DNA of 64,000 bases from Taudactylus pleione (taxonomy: Eukaryota > Chordata > Amphibia > Anura > Myobatrachidae). The stretch spans positions 186,001 through 250,000 of the forward strand of contig JAUIMM010001255.1 of NCBI GenBank assembly GCA_031769625.1, in the 5' to 3' direction. How positions within the stretch are numbered: position 1 is the first letter of the stretch; every line of letters starts with the position of its first letter. A program made the translations under genes and the position numbers. Below are positions 50,417 through 59,905 of the stretch, one piece after another. The notes beneath the pieces are model-generated. The model was not told the DNA's origin and ran no database searches. It saw only the letters and a program-made list of their open reading frames with translations.

Positions 50417-50898
50417 GCCATCTTGGATATGACGTCAGCCGGCGCCATCTTTGAAGAGGGTAATCCGCACTGCTCCTCGGGCGAAGCCATGTTTGCAGAG
50501 GACCTCCGACCTTCTTCCTGTCCCGACGCCATCTTTAGAGCTGCAGACTTAGGTAGGCTCCCGGAACCAGCAAAGGCAGACGCCATGTTTGGAGAGGCTG
50601 ATTCCACCGCGGCACTTGCATCCACTTGCTCCGGTCTCATCTTGGGGGAGACCTTCATAGAAGACAGGACTTTGGGCTCCAGTCTGAAAGTAGCAGGCTT
50701 CAAGAGGCTCCTGCCCCCAACCGACGTCATCCTGGACGCAGTCATCACCGGCACAGAACCTCCTCCGCCCCCACCAACAGCCGCCATCTTGCCTGTAGTT
50801 TTTTTAAGCTGTGCAGCCGCCATCTTTTTGGATCCAAGCTGTTTTGACACAGGTGACCCGGCGTTTTTGCTAATCAGCGCCATTTTGGACGCCATTTT
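50417..50898 (-). promoter_or_regulatory. Cluster of nine YY1-type GCCATNTT motifs, LINE copy 1
   Basis: GCCATNTT (AANATGGC on the element strand) starts at 50417, 50444, 50486, 50528, 50582, 50783, 50819, 50879 and 50891. All are in the same orientation and reading frame, encoding Lys/Asn-Met-Ala. YY1 binds AANATGGC-type sites, and human L1 has one in its 5' UTR. With only an 81-bp leader, this tract may be an internal promoter or enhancer. The function is inferred; the motif count is direct. Confidence 0.5.
50430..50437. promoter_or_regulatory. CRE/ATF palindrome TGACGTCA, LINE copy 1
   Basis: A perfect 8-bp cAMP-response-element palindrome sits between the first two YY1-type motifs and within the ORF1 coding sequence. 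Its conservation in both copies says little because they are nearly identical. Confidence 0.35.
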
Positions 50899-51525
50899 GG
50901 GCCCTGGGGGGACCCCCTTCTGGGCCCCGAAACCAGCCTCCTGCACCCCGCAGCCCGACGAGACCACCACCGCTGGACTAGGCATCGCCTGTGGTAAGCT
51001 CCGCAATAAAGATAAACGTTTTTTGTACTGTATTATTAGAGGATTCAGGGCCGCCAGCTCCAACCTGATAATCTCCTTCTCCCCCGCTGTACAGTGCTCG
51101 CGCTTCCTCCTCCGTGCACTGACCTTAGAGCCAAGTCTCTTTAGTTACTGACGCAGGCCCTCCACATCCAGAGCCATGAAAGCCGCATCAGTGAGCTCCG
51201 GCTCCGGCTCCAGCACACCCGGCGGCGCCGCGCTCATCAGATCCTGAGCGTCCGGGCAAAGCTCTTCTTCTGCACTAAAAGGCAGATCTTTCAGAGTTAT
51301 CTCCATGTCCTCTGAAGCATCCTCACTCTCCCCGATCTCCTCTAGTTTAAGAGCTCCCGGGCGCTGCACAAGGCTCTCCTCCACCCGGGTCACCATTACC
51401 ACAGGCTGCAGGCTTCCACCACCTCCTTCCTGGGTCCCAAATAAAGTATTAACCCCACGATTAGGGTCTCCAGGGTCACTGTATACACAGGGGTCACCAT
51501 CATCCTCCTCCCCAGTCCCCTCCAT

Positions 51526-51606
51526 CCTCCTGGGGAGGGCTTTTAGGCAAGTTTCTGTGCTGCAAAAGATCCAAAGGCCTAGGAGCTGTAAAACACACCT
51601 CTGCCC
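51526..51606 (-). other. 5' leader of LINE copy 1
   Basis: There are 81 bp between the element's first base (GGGCAGAGG on the minus strand) and the ORF1 ATG. No upstream ATG precedes ORF1. Copy 2 starts at the identical base, which suggests either a true 5' end or a shared origin. This is short for a LINE promoter region. Confidence 0.75.
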
Positions 51607-51618
51607 TGGGTCTTGGTC
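51607..51618. repeat. Right target-site duplication of LINE copy 1
   Basis: TGGGTCTTGGTC is identical to 43706-43717 and is followed by TTCAACACATCC, the normal continuation of the satellite monomer. Confidence 0.9.
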
Positions 51619-54600
51619 TTCAACACATCCAGTGAAATTTTGAGCTGTCTGTGTTTGCTACAAGAGGAGATATCACAAAGTATGCGCTTTTGTTGTTTTC
51701 ATTGCTTTCAATGCATTTTGGCCTAAAACGAGCATTTGCTGTTTTCTCTTAAACGCAGCATGGGAGAAAAACCATTTCACATCACATTTGTGGGTTTTGG
51801 TCTTCAACACATCCAGTGAAATTTTGAGCTGTCTGTGTTTGCTACAAGAGGAGATATCACAAAGTATGCGCTTTTGTTATTTCCATTGCTTTCAATGCAT
51901 TTTGGACTAAAACTTGCATTTGCTGTTTTCTCTTAAACGCAGCATGGGAGAAAAACCATTTCACATCACATTTGTGGGTTTTGGTCTTCAACACATCCAG
52001 TGAAATTTTGAGCTGTCTGTGTTTGCTACAAGAGGAGATAACACAAAGTATGCGCTTTTGTTGTTTTCATTGCTTTCAATGCATTTTGGCCTAAAACGAG
52101 CATTTGCTGTTTTCTCTTAAACGCAACATGGGAGAAAAACCATTTCACATCACATTTGTGGGTCTTGGTCTGCAACACATCCAGTGAAATTTTGAGCTGT
52201 CTGTGTTTGCTACAAGAGGAGATATCAGAAAGTATGCGCTTTTGTTATTTCCATTGCTTTCAATGCATTTTGGCCTAAAACTTGCATTTGCTGTTTTCTC
52301 TTAAACGCAGCATGGGAGAAAAACCATTTCACATCACATTTGTGGGTTTTGGTCTTCAACACATCCAGTGAAATTTTGAGCTGTCTGTGTTTGCTACAAG
52401 AGGAGATAACACAAAGTATGCGCTTTTGTGTTTCCATTGCTTTCAATGCATTTTGGCCTAAAACGTGTATTTGCTTTTTTCTCTTAAACGCAACATGGGA
52501 GAAAAACCATTTCACATCACATTTGTGGGTCTTGGTCTTCAACACATCCAGTGAAATTTTGAGCTGTCTGTGTTTGCTACAAGAGGAGATATCACAATGT
52601 ATGCGCTTTTGTTGATTTCATTGCTTTCAATGCATTTTGGCCTAAAATGAGCATTTGCTGTTTTCTCTTAAACGCAACATGGGAGAAAAACCATTTCACT
52701 TCACATTTGTGGGTCTTGGTCTTCAACACATCCAGTGAAATTTTGAGCTGTCTGTGTTTGCTACAAGAGGAGTAATCACAAAGTATGCGCTTTTGTTGAT
52801 TTCATTGCTTTCAATGCATTTTGGCCTAAAATGAGCATTTGCTGTTTTCTCTTAAACGCAACATGGGAGAAAAACCATTTCACATCACATTTGTGGGTCT
52901 TGGTCTTCAACACATCCAGTGAAATTTTGAGCTGTCTGTGTTTGCTACAAGAGGAGTAATCACAAAGTATGCGCTTTTGTTGTTTTCATTGCTTTCAATG
53001 CATTTTGGCCTAAAACGTGCATTTGCTGTTTTCTCTTAAACGCAACATGGGAGAAAAACCATTTCACATCACATTTGTGGGTCTTGGTCTTCAACACATC
53101 CAGTGAAATTTTAAGCTGTCTGTGTTTGCTACAGTAGGAGATATCACAAAGTATGCGCTTTTGTTGATTTCATTGCTTTCAATGCATTTTGGCCTAAAAC
53201 GAGCATTTGCTGTTTTCTCTTAAACGCAACATGGGAGAAAAACCATTTCACATCACATTTGTGGGTCTTGGTCTTCAACACATCCAGTGAAATTTTGAGC
53301 TGTCTGTGTTTGCTACAAGAGGAGATATCACAAAGTATGCGCTTTTGTTGTTTTCATTGCTTTCAATGCATTTTGGCCTAAAACGTGCATTTGCTGTTTT
53401 CTCTTAAACGCAACATGGGAGAAAAACCATTTCACATCACATTTGTGGGTCTTGGTCTTCAACACATCCAGTGAAAATTTGAGCTGTCTGTGTTTGCTAC
53501 AAGAGGAGATATCACAAAGTATGCGCTTTTGTTGTTTCCATTGCTTTCAATGCATTTTGGCCTAAAACGTGCATTTGCTGTTTTCTCTTAAACACAACAT
53601 GGGAGAAAAACCATTTCACATCACATTTGTGGGTCTTGGTCTTCAACACATCCAGTGAAATTTTGAGCTGTCTGTGTTTGCTACAAGAGGAGATATCACA
53701 AAGTATGCGCTTTTGTGTTTCCATTGCTTTCAATGCATTTTGGCCTAAAACGTGCATTTGCTGTTTTCTCTTAAACGCAACATGGGAGAAAAACCATTTC
53801 ACATCACATTTGTGGGTCTTGGTCTTCAACACATCCAGTGAAATTTTGAGCTGTCTGTGTTTGCTACAAGAGGAGATATCACAAAGTATGCGCTTTTGTT
53901 ATTTCCATTGCTTTCAATGCATTTTGGCCTAAAACTTGCATTTGCTGTTTTCTCTTAAACGCAGCATGGGAGAAAAACCATTTCACATCACATTTGTGGG
54001 TTTTGGTCTTCAACACATCCAGTGAAATTTTGAGCTGTCTGTGTTTGCTACAAGAGGAGATAACACAAAGTATGCGCTTTTGTTGTTTCCATTGCTTTCA
54101 ATACATTTTGGCCTAAAACGTGCATTTGCTGTTTTCTCTTAAACGCAACATGGGAGAAAAACCATTTCACATCACATTTGTGGGTCTTGGTCTTCAACAC
54201 ATCCAGTGAAATTTTGAGCTGTCTGTGTTTGCTACAAGAGGAGATATCACAAAGTATGCGCTTTTGTTGTTTTCATTGCTTTCAATGCATTTTGGCCTAA
54301 AACGTGCATTTGCTGTTTTCTCTTAAACGCAACATAGGAGAAAAACCATTTCACATCACATTTGTGGGTCTTGGTCTTCAACACATCCAGTGAAATTTTG
54401 AGCTGTCTGTGTTTGCTACTAGAGGAGATATCACAAAGTATGCGCTTTTGTTGTTTTCATTGCTTTCAATGCATCTTGGCCTAAAATGAGCATTTGCTGT
54501 TTTCTCTTAAACGCAACATGGGAGAAAAACCATTTCACATCACATTTGTGGGTCTTGGTCTTCAACACATCCAGTGAAATTTTGAGCTGTCTGTGTTTGC

Positions 54601-56031
54601 TACAAGAGGAGATATCACAAAGTATGCGCTTTTGTTGTTTTCATTGCTTTCAATGCATTTTGGCCTAAAACGTGCATTTGCTGTTTTCTCTTAAACGCAA
54701 CATGGGAGAAAAACCATTTCACATCACATTTGTGGGTCTTGGTCTTCAACACATCCAGTGAAATTTTGAGCTGTCTGTGTTTGCTACAAGAGGAGATATC
54801 ACAAAGTATGCGCTTTTGTTGTTTTCATTGCTTTCAATGCATTTTGGCCTAAAACGTGCATTTGCTGTTTTCTCTTAAACGCAACATGGGAGAAAAACCA
54901 TTTCACATCACATTTGTGGGTCTTGGTCTTCAACACATCCAGTGAAATTTTGAGCTGTCTGTGTTTGCTACTAGAGGAGATATCACAAAGTATGCGCTTT
55001 TGTTGTTTTCATTGCTTTCAATGCATCTTGGCCTAAAACGAGCATTTGCTGTTTTCTCTTAAACGCAACATGGGAGAAAAACCATTTCACATCACATTTG
55101 TGGGTCTTGGTCTTCAACACATCCAGTGAAATTTTGAGCTGTCTGTGATTGCTGCAAGAGGAGATATCACAAAGTATGCGCTTTTGTTGTTTTCATTGCT
55201 TTCAATGCATTTTGGCCTAAAACGTGCATTTGCTGTTTTCTCTTAAACGCAACATGGGAGAAAAACCATTTCACATCACATTTGTGGGTCTTGGTCTTCA
55301 ACACATCCAGTGAAATTTTGAGCTGTCTGTGTTTGCTACAAGAGGAGATATCACAAAGTATGCGCTTTTGTTGTTTTCATTGCTTTCAAAGCATTTTGGC
55401 CTAAAACGAGCATTTGCTGTTTTCTCTTAAACGCAACATGGGAGAAAAACCATTTCACATCACATTTGTGGGTCTTGGTCTTCAACACATCCAGTGAAAT
55501 TTTGAGCTGTCTGTGTTTGCTACAAGAGGAGATATCACAAAGTATGCGCTTTTGTTATTTCCATTGCTTTCAATGCATTTTGGCCTAAAACTTGCATTTG
55601 CTGTTTTCTCTTAAATGCAGCATGGGAGAAAAACCATTTCACATCACATTTGTGGGTTTTGGTCTTCAACACATCCAGTGAAATTTTGAGCTGTCTGTGT
55701 TTGCTACAAGAGGAGATAACACAAAGTATGCGCTTTTGTGTTTCCATTGCTTTCAATGCATTTTGGCCTAAAACATGCATTTACTGTTTTCTCTTAAATG
55801 CAACATGGGAGAAAAACCATTTCACATCACATTTGTGGGTCTTGGTCTTCAACACATCCAGTGAAATTTTGAGCTGTCTGTGTTTGCTACAAGAGGAGAT
55901 ATCACAAAGTATGCGCTTTTGTTGTTTTCATTGCTTTCAATGCATTTTGGCCTAAAACGAGCATTTGCTGTTTTCTCTTAAACGCAACATGGGAGAAAAA
56001 CCATTTCACATCACATTTGTGGGTCTTGGTC
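51619..56031. repeat. 184-bp satellite block B (24 monomers) between the two LINEs
   Basis: These 4413 bp are the same satellite in the same orientation. The first part copies block A at an offset of 11763 bp, then 11947 bp after one extra monomer near 53314-53498. After the GCATCTTGG monomer at about 54414 the monomer order differs: block A has six monomers to its LINE and block B has eight of other types. There is no gene here. Confidence 0.95.
56020..56031. repeat. Left target-site duplication of LINE copy 2
   Basis: TGGGTCTTGGTC precedes the element and is repeated at 63923-63934. The host monomer is a TGTTTTC/ACGAGC/AACGCAAC type, unlike that at copy 1 (TGTTTCC/ACGTGC/AACACAAC), yet the insertion point is the same base. 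Confidence 0.9.
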
Positions 56032-56500
56032 ATACTCCGTTTATTAAGGTATTGCAACACATGTATAGAATAAATAATACAGATACAGATAAAAACACAA
56101 TACCCAATATGAAGATGCAAATCATAACCACAATACAAACTTAACCTAAGCTAATCTTAGGCCACAGTCATTAACCAAGACTAATACATAATAGACTTTT
56201 GTTTTGTTTTGTTTTATTATTACAGAAACCAAACAGGCTACCTGCCTTAACAGTAAGTTGATCCGCGCAGCTGAAACCATTCATACCACCATGACAAGAC
56301 AACAGATACACCACCAATCCCACCACCACAAACCCCCCACCAACTTACCAACACGAACTCCATTGACATAGAGAAAGTGAGATACAGCACTTAGCTGCAT
56401 GTAAAACCATTTCAAACAAAAAACAAGGACCAAAATCTACGGTAGAAAGTGATAGAATAGAAAGCCTAAGTATGGACAAAGACAGGGTGTCAGCCACCCA
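56032..56500 (-). other. 3' untranslated region of LINE copy 2
   Basis: I saw no difference from the copy 1 tail across these 469 bp. AATAAA lies on the minus strand at 56213-56218 and 56040-56045, the latter eight bases from the element end. There is no poly(A) tail. Confidence 0.8.
56040..56045 (-). promoter_or_regulatory. Terminal AATAAA polyadenylation signal, LINE copy 2
   Basis: This has the same position and sequence as in copy 1, followed by CGGAGTAT and then satellite. Confidence 0.55.
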
Positions 56501-59500
56501 CTAAGGGGGTTTTAGGTGTCTATACCGCCTAGACCACCCAACAGCATCCAACCTCTCTTTATCCATTTCCATCAGTACCTTAACCTCGTGAAGAACATGA
56601 CCCACCACCTCTACACAGGGAAGGATTTTGTTTCTCAAGGGAAGTAAACACCGTGCATTCCACGTGCAGTACCTAACCGCTAAGCTGACTAAGTAAATAG
56701 TGGTCAAATCATATCGCCCATACCCTTTGAAAGCTCCATAGGCCCACTCAGGGTAACTCAGCCCCGAAAGACACGGGATACGTAAAGCCCTTGAGACCTG
56801 CCTACAAACCTTCACATTAAAGGGACATTTCAAGAGGAAGTGGTCCATTGTCTCCTCCTCCCCTAGACACTCCTCACGTGGACAATCACGATCATTGGCA
56901 CTCCGACTCTTGATATTTCCCCTCACGTAAAGCCTCCCTTGGAAGGAGAGCCAAGCAATATCCCTGAACTTCAGTGGAATTCTCTCCGATAACAACAGTG
57001 AGATCCCATCTGAGCGAATAATGCCTGGGCAGTCTTTCAGCGACAGCGGAGCATAAAAGTGAGAGCGCAAAATGCTTCTCCCCAACTGCTTCCTGGAGAA
57101 GGTTTTGACATCACTCACCGTCAACCCCCAACGCCTTGTCACCTTCAAGCACAGGATGACGTAGGCCGGGAGGTATCCACTCTGGACTCTGAGGGTTCTT
57201 ACATGGCCGTCATCATACCACAAATCAAGAAAGGGAGACACCCAGGCTCTAAAACTCTCTACCCATTGAGGGAGGCCGTCCAAAAACAGACCACCAAGAT
57301 TCATCTTAATAAAGGTTGTGGCAAAGAAAACCACCGGACTGACCATGCCTAGTCCACCTTCCTCCCTCAACCTGTAGGTTATCCCTCTCTTGACGATGTT
57401 CATCCTATTCCCCCACAAAAGAAAGAAGAACAGGGCGTTCACCTTGGTCCACAAAGACTCTGGCAAAAAACATACATAACTGACATACAGAAAAATAGGG
57501 ACCAGATAGGTTTTGCACAAGTGAATCCTTTCCCTGTAAGAAAACTTCCATTTCCTCCAGACTTGCACCTTCCTGGTAGCGTTTTCCAACCTACTATCCC
57601 AATTACGGGTGGCATAATCGCCATGGTCAAATGTTATACCTAAGATCGTAATTTCAGGACTGGCCCGGGGAAGGCTGTCCGGAAGGCCAAATTCAGCACC
57701 TTCCTCCCCCATCCAGAAAGCTTCACACTTGTCCTGGTTCACCCTTGAGCACGAGGCTTCAGAGTATTCTGAGATGAGATATTCCACATCACGCGCCTCT
57801 GCCTCCGAAGACAGGACTACCGTAACATCATCAGCGTAAGCCACCACTCTCAACGGAGCCTCCGGGCCCAGCTGCACCCCCCTCACAGTGCCACAATCCA
57901 TCCTCCTCACGAAGGGATCAATCGCGAACACATACAAGAGAGGGCTCAGGGGACATCCCTGACGAACACCGGAGTCAACCCTGAAAGCAGGGCCCACCCA
58001 ACCATTCACAAGTGGGAAGCTTTCGGCCTGGCAGTAAATAACACGAAGCCAATCAACCACCCTTGTTGGAATACCATACCACTCCAGCACAGCCCACAAG
58101 TACTTGTGATTCACACGGTCAAAGGCCTTGGACTGGTCCAATGCCAGTAAGTACTTACCCCACTTCTCAGCACGACACCGTTCCACGGCCTCCCGGATGC
58201 CAAGGACAGCACTAAATGTACTACGGCCCTTCACGGTGCAGTGCTGAGACGGAGACAGTACCAGCCCGGAAATTTCCATCAGCCTATTAAAGAAGATTTT
58301 TGCCAAGATCTTCCTATCTGTATTGAGAAGAGCGATGGGGCGCCAATTCTCAATACGAGACGGATCCTTACCCTTGGACAATAATATGAGGGCGGATGAC
58401 CTCATGGAAGGAGGGAGCAACCCCTCACCCAGGCACTCATTATATACCTCCATAAGGCGAGGAGCCAGGATGTCTGAAAATACCTGATAAAACTCAGAGG
58501 TTAAACCATCTGGTCCTGGGGACTTTTTGATAGACAATCCGCCTATGGCTATCCTGACTTCCTCCACCGTCACATCATTACCCAAGGAGTCAAAAGAGGC
58601 ATCAAGTCCTTTGAGCCCTGGCGTCTCCCTCAGAAAAGTCTCCATCCTCTCTCTGATGAGTGGCTGCTCAGCCAAGAGATCAGAGTAATATGACCCAATG
58701 ACTCCCAAGATACCTTCCTTATCATCACGGAGAGTACCCTGATCATCACAGAGGCCCCTGATCTCCCTCAAATCGACCGCTCTTCTGCAACTCTGGTAGG
58801 GATCAGGCGAGTGGTACTTACCATAATCCCTCTCCAGAACCAAAGAAGCCAGACGACTATACTGAAATTCCCTTAGCTGAGCCTTCACCCGGGAGATTTC
58901 CCCACCATCTCCACCCTCAGAGATCAAGAAATTCAATTCTTTCCTCAATCTGTGGACGATGCACCTTTTTCTCAAGTTCCTCCGGGCTATCAGCCTCTGA
59001 AAGAACCCCCGAGTCCTCTTCTTACATACCTCCCACCACTCCGACCTACTCCAGCCAGCCTCCAGAAGTGACTCCTGTGATTGAAAGAAGTCTCTAAAAG
59101 ACTGACCCTCTCCTCCTTCAGAAGTTCTGAATTCAAGCGCCATAGACCCCGTCCTTTCTGAGGAGTCTCTGAAACATTCAAAGTAACAGAAAGAAAAACG
59201 TGGTCGGAGAATTCTACCGGCTTCACCTCTGGAGGCAAAGTTTTCGAAGACCCCTTAACAAAAAACCTGTCTATTCTAGATCTACGACTACCACAAAAGT
59301 ATGTGAAACCCGTGAGGTCCGGAAAATGGCGAACATGCACATCAACCAGACCAGCCTCTCTAACCATACCTACTAAAAAATTTGCATCATAGCCCAGAGA
59401 TGACCTGGCACCTCCCCTGTCTTTGAGCCTAATGACAGTGTTGAAATCGCCACCAAAGACAATCTGCTGGGCCGTAAAAAGAAACGGTTTTATTAATCCA

Positions 59501-59874
59501 AAAAGGCACTTCCGATCCCAAGCCGACTGCGGTCCATAGACGTTAATCAGCCTAAGATCTTGCCCCCTTAGATTAATGTCCAAAACCATGCACCTACCTA
59601 CCTGCAACTCTATAATTCTGTGTATGGTTACCATACCGGTAAAAAGAACCGCCACCCCACCGTACGGCTCGGCCGCAAGAGACCAGAAGGACGGACCACG
59701 CCTCCACTGAGCTTTCGCCCTATGAAGAGTGGTCAAATCCCCCACATGAGTCTCCTGCAAAAACAAAAAATCAGCATCAACCGTGCTGAAAAAATCAAAG
59801 GCCATAAAATGAGCACGCTCGGAAAGAACGGAAGCCACATTAATGGTGGCGCATCGTATGGGTTGGGGAGCCAT
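56501..59874 (-). pseudogene. LINE ORF2 with a 4-bp frameshift between endonuclease and RT
   Basis: This is the same endonuclease and reverse transcriptase protein as 44187-47564. Copy 1 reads ACTGACTGACC on the plus strand; here one ACTG unit is lost near 59101-59104, most simply by replication slippage. The endonuclease frame (59874 to 58990, 294 aa) keeps all its catalytic residues and then runs about 37 residues out of frame. The RT frame is open downstream and, with an out-of-frame ATG at 59143, could give an 880-residue RT-only protein that keeps YADD and the zinc motif. The two open frames overlap by 154 nt. Missense differences from copy 1 include R22H, H342R, V561I and R892H. Confidence 0.93.
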
Positions 59875-59905
59875 ATGTCTGAATTATAAAAGGTAGGACT
59901 ACAAC

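Larger units (their letters stand above)
47596..51525 (-). pseudogene. LINE ORF1, nucleic-acid-binding protein, broken by a nonsense codon
   Basis: This is the same protein as the intact ORF1 of copy 2 (see 59906-63841), but codon 127 is TAA (51147-51145) where copy 2 has GAA. The stop leaves a 126-residue acidic N-terminal fragment. The remaining frame is open to the normal stop and still encodes the Met-Ala tract, the central module, the three CCHC knuckles and the AT-hook-like motif. Re-initiation at an internal Met such as residue 181 is conceivable but unsupported. Other differences from copy 2 are one Asp-Glu pair fewer after the knuckles (6-bp microsatellite) and a few substitutions. 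ORF2 starts 31 nt after the stop. Confidence 0.93.
43718..51606 (-). mobile_element. Tx1-like non-LTR retrotransposon, copy 1 (7889 bp)
   Basis: This is a single insertion in the satellite, on the minus strand, bounded by target-site duplications and with no satellite inside. It holds an 81-bp leader, ORF1, a 31-nt spacer, ORF2 and a 469-bp 3' region with no poly(A) tail. ORF2 has an AP-like endonuclease and a LINE reverse transcriptase, so transposition would be by target-primed reverse transcription. The Tx1 assignment rests on the ORF2 and ORF1 layout and on the narrow target choice known for that clade. Copy 1 has an intact ORF2, but ORF1 carries a stop at codon 127. It differs from copy 2 by few bases. 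Confidence 0.93.

Noticed and set aside
47596..51063. An 1155-codon ORF1 starting at 51063 as a separate intact gene.
   Set aside because: The supposed start codon is TTG (Leu in copy 2), and alignment with copy 2 shows one ORF broken by a TAA at 51145-51147.
50423..51151. 242-codon plus-strand open frame opposite ORF1 (also 62739-63467), and smaller ones at 49669-50287.
   Set aside because: They are antisense shadows of the GC-rich, low-complexity ORF1 region. No domain is recognisable and the real minus-strand frame explains them.
43706..51618. LTR retrotransposon or virus because of the CCHC knuckles.
   Set aside because: There are no LTRs, protease or integrase. The endonuclease is AP-like and the RT is LINE-type, with target-site duplications flanking a non-LTR element.
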